Source of the DNA: Armatimonadota bacterium
GTDB lineage: Bacteria; Armatimonadota; JAAZEB01
Direction of reading: 5' to 3'
NCBI GenBank assembly: GCA_012841485.1
Contig: DUUU01000145.1
Span: 1-10,281 of the forward strand
DNA: 10,281 bases
The notes beneath the pieces are model-generated. The model was not told the DNA's origin. It searched no databases and saw only the letters and a program-made list of their open reading frames with translations. Both the position numbers and the translations under genes were made by a program. Below, in pieces: positions 1 through 7,120 of the stretch. Each line of letters opens with the position of its first letter. Position 1 is the stretch's first letter.

Positions 1-1131
1 CATCTCCTCCAACACCAGGGTGAGCGTCTGGCGGCGGCCATCACGCAAGATGCCGAGCTGAACGCGCTGGCCCACATCGGCCTCGCGGATCAGCTCCTGA
101 AGTCGGCCCGCGCTCGTGAGCGGCGCGCCATCCAGCGATACGATGATATCGCCTGAACGGAGCCCGGCGCGTGCTGCCGGGCTGTTGGCTGCCACGGCGC
201 TCACGATCACGCCTTCTTCGACCGGCAGGTCGTAGGCACGTGCGAGGTTCTCGGAGATCTCCGCGTAGGAGATTCCCATCCACGGCACGATGATTCGCCC
301 GTGGCGGGTGACGTCGTCCACGGCGCGCATCGCCGTGTTGATCGGCACCGCGAAGCCGATGCCCCCTGTGCCGGCCGGGCCCCGAACTGCCGCCGTGTTC
401 ACGCCGATGGCGCGCCCGCAGCTATCGAGGAGCGGCCCGCCACTGTTCCCGGGGTGGATCGCCGCGTCTGTCTGGATCAGATCGCGCAGAGGCGTCCCCG
501 CGCCTGGAATCGCCCGATCCAGTGCGCTCAACACGCCCACGGTCACCGTGCGCTCGAAACCGAGAGAGTTTCCGATCGCGATCGCCTGCTGCCCCACCTG
601 GAGCCGGTCCGAACTGCCAATCGGAACGACTGGCAGGTTCCGCCTTTCCACCTGGAGCACGGCGATGTCGATGCGCGGGTCCGCCCCCAACACCCGCGCG
701 GGAATTGGATCGTCGCCTAGCGTGACCACATCAACGCGATCGGCTCCCGCGACGACATGGTGGTTCGTCAGGATCAAGCCGTCGCTTCTGACGATGAAGC
801 CCGATCCAAAGCCAGCGCGCCGCAGCTCGCTACTCCCGCTCGGGCGCTGCATATTCACTATCGTGACCACCGCCGGGCCCACGGCGCGTGCCACCTGGAT
901 GACGTTGCTCTCGGCGCCGCACAACCCGCCGGGGGTCGTTGGCCGGACCGGCGGCGCTTGCGTTCCGTTCTGCTGCCCATCCGCCGGGGAGATCCCCGCG
1001 ATGCGGTGAACCGGCACGTGATACCCGACCGCGCCACAGGCCAGTCCCGCCGCGAAGATGAGCAAGGGCGCGAGAACGCGCTTCCTCATCTCGATCCGGG
1101 CCGGGTATCGCTCGCTTCTCAACTCCTTCAT
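1..1131 (-). CDS. HtrA/DegP-type serine protease with PDZ domain (C-terminus cut by window edge)
   Basis: The reading frame runs from an ATG at 1131 leftwards through 377 codons without a stop, so the C-terminus lies outside the window. A short basic N-terminus is followed by a hydrophobic segment (about residues 18-36), suggesting an inner-membrane anchor or uncleaved signal with the protease outside the cytoplasm. The trypsin-like domain spans about residues 76-275. The triad is visible: His125 in TNHHVV, Asp155 in DPRIDIAVL, and Ser230 in HPGNSGGPL. A PDZ domain follows (about 284-377) with SPAARAGLRSGDIIVSLDG at its core, as in the family, where PDZ domains bind exposed C-termini of misfolded envelope proteins. 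The start is supported by GGAAGAGGAG just upstream; an in-frame ATG at residue 15 is possible but has a poorer ribosome site. Cys71 and Cys238 are the other cysteines outside the anchor. A second PDZ domain beyond the edge cannot be judged. Family assignment is secure; the exact paralogue is not. Confidence 0.95.
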   Translation of the reverse strand, partial: MKELRSERYPARIEMRKRVLAPLLIFAAGLACGAVGYHVPVHRIAGISPADGQQNGTQAPPVRPTTPGGLCGAESNVIQVARAVGPAVVTIVNMQRPSGSSELRRAGFGSGFIVRSDGLILTNHHVVAGADRVDVVTLGDDPIPARVLGADPRIDIAVLQVERRNLPVVPIGSSDRLQVGQQAIAIGNSLGFERTVTVGVLSALDRAIPGAGTPLRDLIQTDAAIHPGNSGGPLLDSCGRAIGVNTAAVRGPAGTGGIGFAVPINTAMRAVDDVTRHGRIIVPWMGISYAEISENLARAYDLPVEEGVIVSAVAANSPAARAGLRSGDIIVSLDGAPLTSAGRLQELIREADVGQRVQLGILRDGRRQTLTLVLEEM

Positions 1132-1222
1132 ATCGGCTCCTCTTCCTCCCTCCTGGCCTGCGCCTCCGCGATGGCGGGTCTGAGGGAGCTGTGTAGGCCC
1201 TCTCCACTACCTACCCATACCC

Positions 1223-1268
1223 ACATTCATGGGCGCGTTCGACGCCCTCGGCTCGCTCAGAATGACAC
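1223..1268 (-). repeat. Dispersed intergenic repeat-like segment (CATTCTGAGC type)
   Basis: On the minus strand this reads GTGTCATTCTGAGCGAGCC followed by GAGGGCGTCGAA. That resembles a class of dispersed intergenic elements found in many bacterial genomes, whose accidental translation starts CHSER; here the minus-strand frame reads CHSERAEGVERA. Only one copy is in the window, so the repeat nature rests on remembered similarity, not on a second copy seen here. Confidence 0.4.
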
Positions 1269-1600
1269 GCCCGGAAGCGACGCGGCTCGATCCCTACCGC
1301 GGCCAACTCCGATGGGATGCCCGGCACCGCGATGTTCCCCCTGGCAGCTGTGCCTGCGCGTGGGACAGGCAGAGACTGCTCGCGGAGTGGGCCGAGGGTA
1401 TCTGCCCCCGGGAGCGGGGTTCGGCGGCCCCCCAGGTTCACACGCCCGCGGGGGAAAGGGATGATGGGCGATCCGCGAGGGCTCGCGCCTGCTTTCAGGC
1501 ATCCCCTCAACGCCGGCAGGACTCGGCATCCCCATGCACAATAAGAGGGCAACGAACACCTGGGCGCTGGAGGCCCATCGCCAATCGGGCTCGCCCGTCT

Positions 1601-1606
1601 GGAGGT
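1601..1606 (+). promoter_or_regulatory. Shine-Dalgarno site of the rhamnogalacturonan lyase gene
   Basis: GGAGGT ends 5 bases before the ATG at 1612. It fixes this start and gives a protein beginning with a normal signal peptide. Confidence 0.8.
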
Positions 1607-1611
1607 AGGAA

Positions 1612-4600
1612 ATGCGACATCTGCTCTCTCTCGCTGCGCTGCTGTTCCTTATAGTCCCCGCTGCGGGACAGCAGGAGATGGTCTTTGAAGCGGAGGATGT
1701 CAGCTCGCCCAAAGCGGCCTGGGGCGAGAACATCACGCCAGAAAACCTCTGGAACCTGTGGAGCAAGGATTCAGACGCGGACAAGAAGTGGTCCGGCGGC
1801 AAAGTCCTCCAATCTCCCAGGGTGATGGCCGACCGGGAGACGCCCGAGGAGGGCGCCCCGATGCTGCACACGGTGCTCACAGGCATCCCGAAGGGCACCT
1901 GGATCATTACCATCAAATTCGGGCGGGGGCTGGCAGTCTCGCTCGATGGCAAGGAGTGGATGCGCCTCTCCGAGATGGGCGGGCGCCTGGGCAAGTTCGA
2001 GATTCTGAACGGGCGTTTCGAGTTTTGGGTGGATGACCGCTATGCCGACCAGAACAACCCCGGCTTCACCTATTACGATTGCATCACGCTCATGCCCTGT
2101 CCCCCGGAGGTGAATGGCGTCGCCAACGGCAACTTCGAGTTCGGCAGCGACGTCCGCTCCAGCGGGTGGTCGTTCTGGTCACGCGAGGGCACCGGCACGG
2201 TGGAACTAGCGCGCGAGGGCACGAAAGGCTCGCGCTGCGCGAAGATCGTGAACACCGGTGAGCGCGATTGGTACATCCGCAACGCCGGGCGGAAAAAGGT
2301 GAAGCCGCGCCAGACGTGGATCGCCACCGCCCGCATGAAGTGCGTTGACACGGGCTCTGCCACGCTCCATGTGTACGGCCTCTCTCAGGGGAAGTTGACG
2401 CAATGGGCACTCGCCACAGATGGCGTGTGGGGTACGACCGACTGGACGGAGGTGCGCGCCGTCGCCGAGATCACCGCCGATGTCGACGAGATTTACCTGC
2501 GGGTGAACGGGTTCGGCAAGGCCCAGGTCTGGATAGATGATGTCACCCTGCGCCCTGGCCCGCCGATGCCGGCGCCCAAGCCGAAAAGAAAGGTGAACGG
2601 CTGGGCGAAAGAGCGCGTTTGGGAGAAGCTGGATCGCGGCCTCGTCGCCCTGCCCACCGAAGATGGCAAGGTCTACCTGGGCTGGCGCCTGCTAGAGAGC
2701 GACCCAGAGACGGTGGCGTTCAACGTCTACCGCGCCTCGGGGAAGGCAGCCCCGGTGCGCCTGAACCGCGCGCCAGTCACCCAGACCACCGACTTCATCG
2801 ATGAAAACCCGGCGCTCGATGCCGAGAGCGTCTACACTGTGCGCCCGGTGGTCGGAGGCAAGGAGGGCCCGGTTGGTGGCGAGGCACGCCTGCCTGCCAA
2901 TCCGGAGGCGAAGCCCTACCTCTCGATCAAGCTCCAGGGCGACTACACCTTCCAGAAGGTGGGCGTGGGCGACCTGAACGGGGATGGCCGACTCGATTAC
3001 GTGATCAAGACGCCGCAGGACAATATCGACCCGGCGCACTCCTACTGGACGCCCAGCCCGGACACCTACAAGCTGGAGGCCTACCTGCACGACGGCACCT
3101 TCCTGTGGCGCTACGATATGGGCTGGGCCATCGAGCGCGGCATCTGGTACTCGCCTTATGTCGTGTGGGACCTGGATGGTGACGGCAAGGCGGAAGTGGC
3201 CGTGAAGGCGGGAGAGGGTGACCCGCGCGGGCCCGATGGCCGCGTCCACCGGGGTCCGGAGTACTGTGTCATCCTCGACGGCCTCACCGGCAAGCCGCGA
3301 GCGCGCGTTGAGTGGCCCAAGCGCGAGGCTTTCGGCGGCGGTCTGACCGGATACAACTATGCCAGCCGCAACCAGATGGGGATCGCCTACCTGGATGGAA
3401 AGACCCCCTGCCTGCTGGTCGCCCGCGGGACGTACTCCGTGATGCAGCTGGTCGCCTATCAATTCCGACGGGGTCGGCTGCAAGAGCTGTGGCGCTGGGA
3501 CAACCGCGAGGAGACCATGGGGAACTGGCGCGGCCAGGGCGCGCACTGGATGCACAGCGGCGACGTGGATGGCGACGGCCGCGATGAAGTGGTCCTTGGC
3601 TCGTGTACCATCGACGACGACGGCAAGGGCCTCTGGACGACCGGCCTGGGTCACCCGGACCGCTGCTTCCTGACGGATATTGATCCCTCTCGCCCCGGCC
3701 TGGAGATCTTCTACCACATCGAGCCGCGCCAGAAGGAGAACGGGCTTTGCATCGTGGATGCCGCGACGGGTAACATCCTCTGGGGCCTGAAGGAGCAGAC
3801 GTGGCACGTCGGCTCGGGCATGTGCGCCGATATCGATCCGCGCTACCCCGGCATGGAGTGCTGGGCCGCGGAAGACCCCAAAGGCGACCCGAAGGGCGAG
3901 CGCTACCACGGCAATCCGCCGAAGTGGCTGGTCACCGCCAAGGGCGAGATCCTGGCGCGCGATGAGAAGGTGCCCTCCACCACCGCGATCCATTGGGACG
4001 CCGATGCCCTGCGCGAGGTGGTGGCCGGCCGGCGCATTCTCAAGTACAATGGGCAGGTCGTCTTCGATGGCCTCGAGGGCCACCAGGCGGTGTGGGCCGA
4101 TGTGATCGGCGACTGGCGCGAGGAGATCATCACCTCCGTTCCGGGCGAGCTGCGCATCTACACGACCACGATGCCGGCGAGTGACCGGCGTGTCTCTCTC
4201 GTCCAGGATCCGATCTACCGCTACGATCTGGCCCACCTGGCGATGGGATATGCCCAGGTGCCCAGCACCGGCTACTACATCGCGCAGAAGGGACCCGCCG
4301 TGTGGATGAGCACCTCGGCCGCCAGCATCCGCGCCGGCGAGCCGGTGCAGGTGAAGGCGATGCTCTCCGCGCCCGCACGCGAGGCCGTGGAAGGAACGCT
4401 GAAGCTCACCGTGCCGGAGGGCCTCACCGCCACCGCGACCGAGGCACGCGTGAAGGCCGCGCCGGGCGAAATCGCCGAGGCCACCTTCACCGTCTCGCTG
4501 GTGCGCCAGCCAAAGCTGTTGACCGGCGCCAAGGTCTACCCGCTCACGCTCACCCTAGAGGGCGCCGACCGGCTCTCCACCGTTGCCTCGTTGCGCGCCG

Positions 4601-5043
4601 AGGAAGAGCCGCTCCGCGACGTGCCCCTGGCGCAAGCCGAAGACGTGGCCGCGCAGGAGGGCGGCGAGATCCAGGTGCGCGATGATAAGCCCGCCGTGGT
4701 GGGCCGCGCGATCTCCCACTGGGATAACGCCGGCCACCGCCTCAGTTGGAAGATCCAGGTGCCTGCCGAAGGAGACTACCTGCTGGTGGTCCGCTACTGC
4801 ACTCCGGTGACGGTCCAGCGCGAGGTGCAGATTGACGGCGGCGCCCCGATCAAGCAGAGCTTCGTGGGCACGGGCGGCTTCAGCAGCACCGTCAGTGACT
4901 GGGCGCACGGCACTGTGCGCGCATCGGATCGAAAGCCCCGGGTGTTCCGCCTCAAGCCAGGCGAGCACACGATCACCATGACGAACCTGGATGGCCGGGG
5001 GATGAACCTCGACTACCTGGCGCTGGTGCCGGCGGGGAAGTGA
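1612..5043 (+). CDS. Secreted rhamnogalacturonan lyase (polysaccharide lyase family 11) with multiple accessory domains
   Basis: This 1143-residue protein matches family PL11, the YesW/YesX type, which cleaves rhamnogalacturonan I by beta-elimination. Residues 1-19 form a signal peptide (MRHLLSLAALLFLIVPAAG). Residues 22-162 begin FEAED like CBM6/35 modules, and 164-315 resemble a CBM4/9-type jelly roll. The lyase occupies about 328-890: a beta-sandwich ending near 428 (LDRGLVALP, FNVYRASG), then a beta-propeller. The propeller has calcium-binding loops DLNGDGRLD (454), DLDGDGKAE (520) and DVDGDGRDE (651), and family signatures GQGAHW (641), GKGLWTTGLGH (671), IDPSRPGLE (690) and ADIDPRYPGMECWA (739). 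DPIYRYDLAHLAMGY (866) closes the fold. Residues 895-990 look like a NEW3-type beta domain, and 1005-1140 like a CBM35-type module (QAEDV near its start, NLDYLALVP at its end). Simple Bacillus enzymes are about 600 residues, so roughly half of this protein is accessory. It lies 76 bases before a co-directional hydrolase gene. Activity on rhamnogalacturonan is inferred from family. Confidence 0.93.
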   Translation: MRHLLSLAALLFLIVPAAGQQEMVFEAEDVSSPKAAWGENITPENLWNLWSKDSDADKKWSGGKVLQSPRVMADRETPEEGAPMLHTVLTGIPKGTWIITIKFGRGLAVSLDGKEWMRLSEMGGRLGKFEILNGRFEFWVDDRYADQNNPGFTYYDCITLMPCPPEVNGVANGNFEFGSDVRSSGWSFWSREGTGTVELAREGTKGSRCAKIVNTGERDWYIRNAGRKKVKPRQTWIATARMKCVDTGSATLHVYGLSQGKLTQWALATDGVWGTTDWTEVRAVAEITADVDEIYLRVNGFGKAQVWIDDVTLRPGPPMPAPKPKRKVNGWAKERVWEKLDRGLVALPTEDGKVYLGWRLLESDPETVAFNVYRASGKAAPVRLNRAPVTQTTDFIDENPALDAESVYTVRPVVGGKEGPVGGEARLPANPEAKPYLSIKLQGDYTFQKVGVGDLNGDGRLDYVIKTPQDNIDPAHSYWTPSPDTYKLEAYLHDGTFLWRYDMGWAIERGIWYSPYVVWDLDGDGKAEVAVKAGEGDPRGPDGRVHRGPEYCVILDGLTGKPRARVEWPKREAFGGGLTGYNYASRNQMGIAYLDGKTPCLLVARGTYSVMQLVAYQFRRGRLQELWRWDNREETMGNWRGQGAHWMHSGDVDGDGRDEVVLGSCTIDDDGKGLWTTGLGHPDRCFLTDIDPSRPGLEIFYHIEPRQKENGLCIVDAATGNILWGLKEQTWHVGSGMCADIDPRYPGMECWAAEDPKGDPKGERYHGNPPKWLVTAKGEILARDEKVPSTTAIHWDADALREVVAGRRILKYNGQVVFDGLEGHQAVWADVIGDWREEIITSVPGELRIYTTTMPASDRRVSLVQDPIYRYDLAHLAMGYAQVPSTGYYIAQKGPAVWMSTSAASIRAGEPVQVKAMLSAPAREAVEGTLKLTVPEGLTATATEARVKAAPGEIAEATFTVSLVRQPKLLTGAKVYPLTLTLEGADRLSTVASLRAEEEPLRDVPLAQAEDVAAQEGGEIQVRDDKPAVVGRAISHWDNAGHRLSWKIQVPAEGDYLLVVRYCTPVTVQREVQIDGGAPIKQSFVGTGGFSSTVSDWAHGTVRASDRKPRVFRLKPGEHTITMTNLDGRGMNLDYLALVPAGK

Positions 5044-5065
5044 CCGGCGTCGCCATGAACGCCGG
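5044..5065 (+). repeat. Perfect inverted repeat directly after the lyase stop codon
   Basis: CCGGCGT (5044-5050) pairs perfectly with ACGCCGG (5059-5065) around an 8-base loop. It begins at the base after the lyase stop and is followed two bases later by a longer hairpin. Confidence 0.6.
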
Positions 5066-5067
5066 AA

Positions 5068-5099
5068 GCGGCGCCCTGCTTCTGGAAGCAGGGCGCCGC
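5068..5099 (+). terminator. Strong GC-rich hairpin between lyase and hydrolase genes (terminator, attenuator or mRNA stabiliser)
   Basis: GCGGCGCCCTGCTT (5068-5081) pairs perfectly with AAGCAGGGCGCCGC (5086-5099) around the loop CTGG. This is a 14-bp stem with no mismatch. No run of T follows, so it is not a textbook intrinsic terminator. It could end or reduce transcription, or protect the 3' end of the lyase mRNA. It ends 20 bases before the hydrolase start codon. Confidence 0.6.
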
Positions 5100-5119
5100 A
5101 TGTGGCGAAAAGAGGGAAT

Positions 5120-5959
5120 ATGAAGCTGGACCTGACCGCCCCGCACCTCCTGATGGTGACAGGCGGGATCGGCGCGGGCGCCCGCGAGGGAGCCGGCGAG
5201 ATCGCGCCGTGGCCCGGGGAAGCAGGGGAGTATCACGGCTACGAGCGCCACGATTTCACGCTGGATGGCTGCGCCTGCACCGTGGTCCTTCCCACGGCGG
5301 CCCTTCCCGGGCGGCCGTGGATCTGGCGCGCGGAGTTCTTCGACGCTTTCCCGCAGATCGACCTGGCGCTCCTGAAGGAGGGCTTCCATCTCGCCTACAT
5401 GAACGTGGGGAACACCTTCGGTTGTCCCAGCGCCATGGCGCACTTCGACGTCTTCTACGACACCCTGGTCAACCGGCACGAGCTGATGGAGCGGGTTGTC
5501 CTGGAGGGGCTCAGCCGCGGCGGGCTCTACGTCTATCATTGGGGTGCCAGCCACCCGGACAAAGTGGCGTGCATCCTGGGCGACAACCCCGTCTGCGACA
5601 TCAAGAGCTGGCCGGCCGGCAGAGGCAGGGCGCCCGGCAGCCCCAACGACTGGAAGAAGCTCATCGCGGACTATGGCTTTCGCGACGAGGCGGAAGCGTT
5701 GGCCTACGACCGCAATCCGCTGGACTGGGCGATTCTGAAGCCTCTCGCTCAGCGGCGCGTGCCTCTGCTTCACATCTGCGGGGACGCGGATGAAGCGGTG
5801 CCCTACGAGGAAAACACCGCGATCCTGCGCGAGCGCTACGAGCAGCTCGGCGGGCCGATCACGGTGATCATCAAACCTGGCCAGAAGCACCACCCCCACG
5901 GCCTGGAGGATCCCGCGCCGGCCGTCGCCTTCATCCGAAAGGCAGTCTACGGGGAGTAA
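5120..5959 (+). CDS. Alpha/beta hydrolase, probable carbohydrate-related esterase
   Basis: The 279-residue protein has an alpha/beta-hydrolase core. Ser132 in GLSRG is the nucleophile elbow. Asp224 in CGDADEAVPYEEN is the likely acid. A histidine in KHHPHGLEDP (257-260) is the likely base, in the usual order. The segment GGPITVIIKPGQKHHPHGLEDP is familiar from hydrolases in polysaccharide-utilisation regions of Planctomycetes and Bacteroidetes. I recall this as a pattern and cannot name a family or substrate. I chose ATG 5120 because AGAGGG (5111-5116) precedes it; an in-frame GTG at 5102 would put its ribosome site inside the upstream hairpin. No signal peptide is visible, so the enzyme is predicted to be cytoplasmic, unlike the secreted lyase before it. 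With the lyase it may remove ester groups from imported rhamnogalacturonan fragments; this is inference. Dienelactone-hydrolase- or peptidase-like activity cannot be excluded. Confidence 0.85.
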   Translation: MKLDLTAPHLLMVTGGIGAGAREGAGEIAPWPGEAGEYHGYERHDFTLDGCACTVVLPTAALPGRPWIWRAEFFDAFPQIDLALLKEGFHLAYMNVGNTFGCPSAMAHFDVFYDTLVNRHELMERVVLEGLSRGGLYVYHWGASHPDKVACILGDNPVCDIKSWPAGRGRAPGSPNDWKKLIADYGFRDEAEALAYDRNPLDWAILKPLAQRRVPLLHICGDADEAVPYEENTAILRERYEQLGGPITVIIKPGQKHHPHGLEDPAPAVAFIRKAVYGE

Positions 5960-5984
5960 CGCGGTAGGAGAGAGAAGAGTCGCA

Positions 5985-6013
5985 CGGGGCGCGGCGAACT
6001 TTGCCGCGCCCCG
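5985..6013. terminator. Bidirectional-type hairpin between convergent genes
   Basis: CGGGGCGCGGC (5985-5995) pairs perfectly with GCCGCGCCCCG (6003-6013) around the loop GAACTTT. It sits between the stops of two convergent genes (5959 on plus, 6035 on minus), the expected place for a shared terminator. No T-run follows on either strand, so termination may be Rho-assisted or rest on the hairpin alone. Confidence 0.65.
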
Positions 6014-6034
6014 CGCCCAATAGGACCCGTTTGC

Positions 6035-6805
6035 TCAGGGGTACACCCAGGTGATGGCGTTCGTCACCGGCTGGTCCAGCTTCGCATCGCCATCTGGCAG
6101 GTTGCAGAAGTTGCGATACTTCATCTTGTCGAACCGGTCCGCCTTCACGTGCCCATCCGCGAAGAGGAAGTTCGCCATCCCGCTATGCCGGCAGCCGTAC
6201 TGGAGGTTCCCCGCGTTGAACTGAGCAACATCGCGTGTCCACAGCTCCTGGCCATCCGCCCAGCGGTTCTGGCTGTCCCACATCACCGCCAGCTCCGAGG
6301 GGCGCAGCATAGCGGCATCGGCACGGCCACACCCGGGCGGCAGCGACGTGGCCGTCGGATCACGATCCACGCCCGAGTAGTTGTAGCAGTAGGAGACTTT
6401 GAAGATTCTCCCCTGATACTGCGCCGGGATGGGATTCGGCACGCCTTTCGCCACGTTCAGCTGGTTCAAGGAATCGCTGGGGCACGCGAAGATCCCGGTG
6501 TTCTTGACGAAGGGTATCAACACGTTGCCCACCCAGCCCGTCCAACCGCTGCGCGCGAGCGCGACGTCGATATCACTGGTGTCGATCCCCCCCGTGTAGG
6601 GCCACGTCTCATCATAGTCCTGGCGGTACTGCTGAAAGGCCAATCCAATCTGCTTCAAGTTGCTCTGGCAGTTCGCCTTGCGCGCGTTCTCTCTGGCCCG
6701 TGCGAAGACCGGGAAGAGAATCGCTGCCAGGATGGCGATAATGGCGATGACCACGAGCAGCTCGATAAGAGTGAAACCGGGACGCAACTGTCTGCGTATC
6801 TTCAT
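6035..6805 (-). CDS. Pseudopilin-like protein with prepilin cleavage motif and H-X9-DG tail (DUF1559-type)
   Basis: The 256-residue protein starts with a type IV prepilin leader. [10 protein letters not shown] is followed by [22 protein letters not shown], with the cut expected between Gly10 and Phe11 and the conserved Glu at mature position 5. The hydrophobic helix anchors the subunit in the inner membrane before assembly. [26 protein letters not shown] continues the helix, as in the H-X9-DG/DUF1559 class. Near the C-terminus [14 protein letters not shown] gives the diagnostic His, nine residues, Asp-Gly motif, and several Cys residues may form disulfides. AAGGAGG (6813-6819) lies 7 bases from the ATG. 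Such proteins are numerous in Planctomycetes, Armatimonadota and Lentisphaerae, where their exact role is unclear. No pilus or secretion assembly genes are nearby, so it probably uses a prepilin peptidase encoded elsewhere. Confidence 0.93.
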   Translation of the reverse strand: MKIRRQLRPGFTLIELLVVIAIIAILAAILFPVFARARENARKANCQSNLKQIGLAFQQYRQDYDETWPYTGGIDTSDIDVALARSGWTGWVGNVLIPFVKNTGIFACPSDSLNQLNVAKGVPNPIPAQYQGRIFKVSYCYNYSGVDRDPTATSLPPGCGRADAAMLRPSELAVMWDSQNRWADGQELWTRDVAQFNAGNLQYGCRHSGMANFLFADGHVKADRFDKMKYRNFCNLPDGDAKLDQPVTNAITWVYP

Positions 6806-6878
6806 TGCTCTGCCTCCTTGAGTCGCGGCGCGCCACCAAGTGGAACACTGGCCTTCCCCCCTCGGATCTCTCTTTCGG

Positions 6879-6905
6879 CTGGGAAGCGCGCGCTCCCCTT
6901 CCCAG
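6879..6905 (-). repeat. Hairpin in the leader of the pilin-like gene
   Basis: CTGGGAAG (6879-6886) and CTTCCCAG (6898-6905) form a perfect 8-bp stem with an 11-base loop. In the minus-strand transcript from the promoter at 6977-7005 it would lie about 75 bases before the start codon. It may be a structural leader element; no known riboswitch class fits. Confidence 0.4.
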
Positions 6906-6976
6906 GCTGCACTTCACCAAGGCCAGGAGACGCAATCCGAAGGGAACGTGAACAGAAAGCCGCTAGACTGCCTATC

Positions 6977-7005
6977 ACTCTACCACCTCTGCGAACGTCT
7001 GTCAA
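6977..7005 (-). promoter_or_regulatory. Sigma-70-like promoter for the pilin-like gene
   Basis: On the minus strand a perfect TTGACA (7005-7000) is followed after 17 bases by TAGAGT (6982-6977), four of six matches to the -10 consensus. Transcription would start near 6970, giving a leader of about 165 bases before the ATG at 6805. Confidence 0.6.
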
Positions 7006-7042
7006 CAGCCCGTTCGCTCAGTTCCCACCCCCTCTGCACCGG

Positions 7043-7072
7043 TTGACAGGACGCTCGCCCGCATGGTACGAT
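7043..7072 (+). promoter_or_regulatory. Sigma-70-like promoter for thiM-thiE
   Basis: A perfect TTGACA (7043-7048), an 18-base spacer and TACGAT (7067-7072, four of six matches) give a plausible promoter with a start near 7079. The leader to thiM would be only about 40 bases, too short for a TPP riboswitch. Confidence 0.6.
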
Positions 7073-7120
7073 CTCTCGACCGTTGAGACCATAGCGAGGC
7101 ATTCTATGAGGAGCAGGAGG

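Larger units (their letters stand above)
1132..1611. other. Divergent intergenic region (htrA-like gene / rhamnogalacturonan lyase)
   Basis: No convincing gene lies here; all frames read as Arg/Pro-rich text with no domain-like stretch. It separates two divergently transcribed genes, so both 5' regions and promoters should lie here, but I see no sigma-70 hexamer pair good enough to call. It holds a dispersed-repeat-like segment near 1223-1268. Around 1474-1500 there is a palindrome (CGCGAG/CTCGCG) next to a weak 5-bp hairpin (GCCTG-CTTT-CAGGC, 1487-1500). The Shine-Dalgarno sites of both flanking genes lie at its two ends. Confidence 0.6.
6806..7120. other. Divergent intergenic region between pilin-like gene and thiM
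   Basis: No gene is supported here. The stretch contains the leader of the pilin-like gene (about 6806-6970) with a hairpin at 6879-6905, a minus-strand promoter (6977-7005), a plus-strand promoter (7043-7072) and the short thiM leader. No TPP riboswitch signature such as CTGAGA followed by a conserved thiamin box is visible upstream of thiM. Confidence 0.7.

Noticed and set aside
290..1009. Plus-strand open frame of 239 codons opposite the HtrA-type protease
   Set aside because: The minus strand carries the intact protease triad and PDZ domain in this interval; the plus frame is Arg/Pro/Ser-rich and unrecognisable.
2692..4236. Long open frame on the minus strand (514 codons) inside the lyase gene
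   Set aside because: It lies antisense to a fully recognisable PL11 enzyme. Its translation is low-complexity Ala/Val/Arg/Gly text typical of shadows in GC-rich genes, with no domain.
6921..6931. GCCAGGAGAC, resembling the core of the cobalamin riboswitch B12 box
   Set aside because: The rest of the riboswitch (paired GGTG and CCCGC-ACTGT segments) is missing, and the segment lies on the strand opposite to the nearest transcript, upstream of the thiM promoter.
6149..7120. Upstream extension of the thiM frame, back to 6149
   Set aside because: It runs antisense through the pilin-like gene and across both promoters. ThiM homology begins only after 7121, where a good ribosome site is present.
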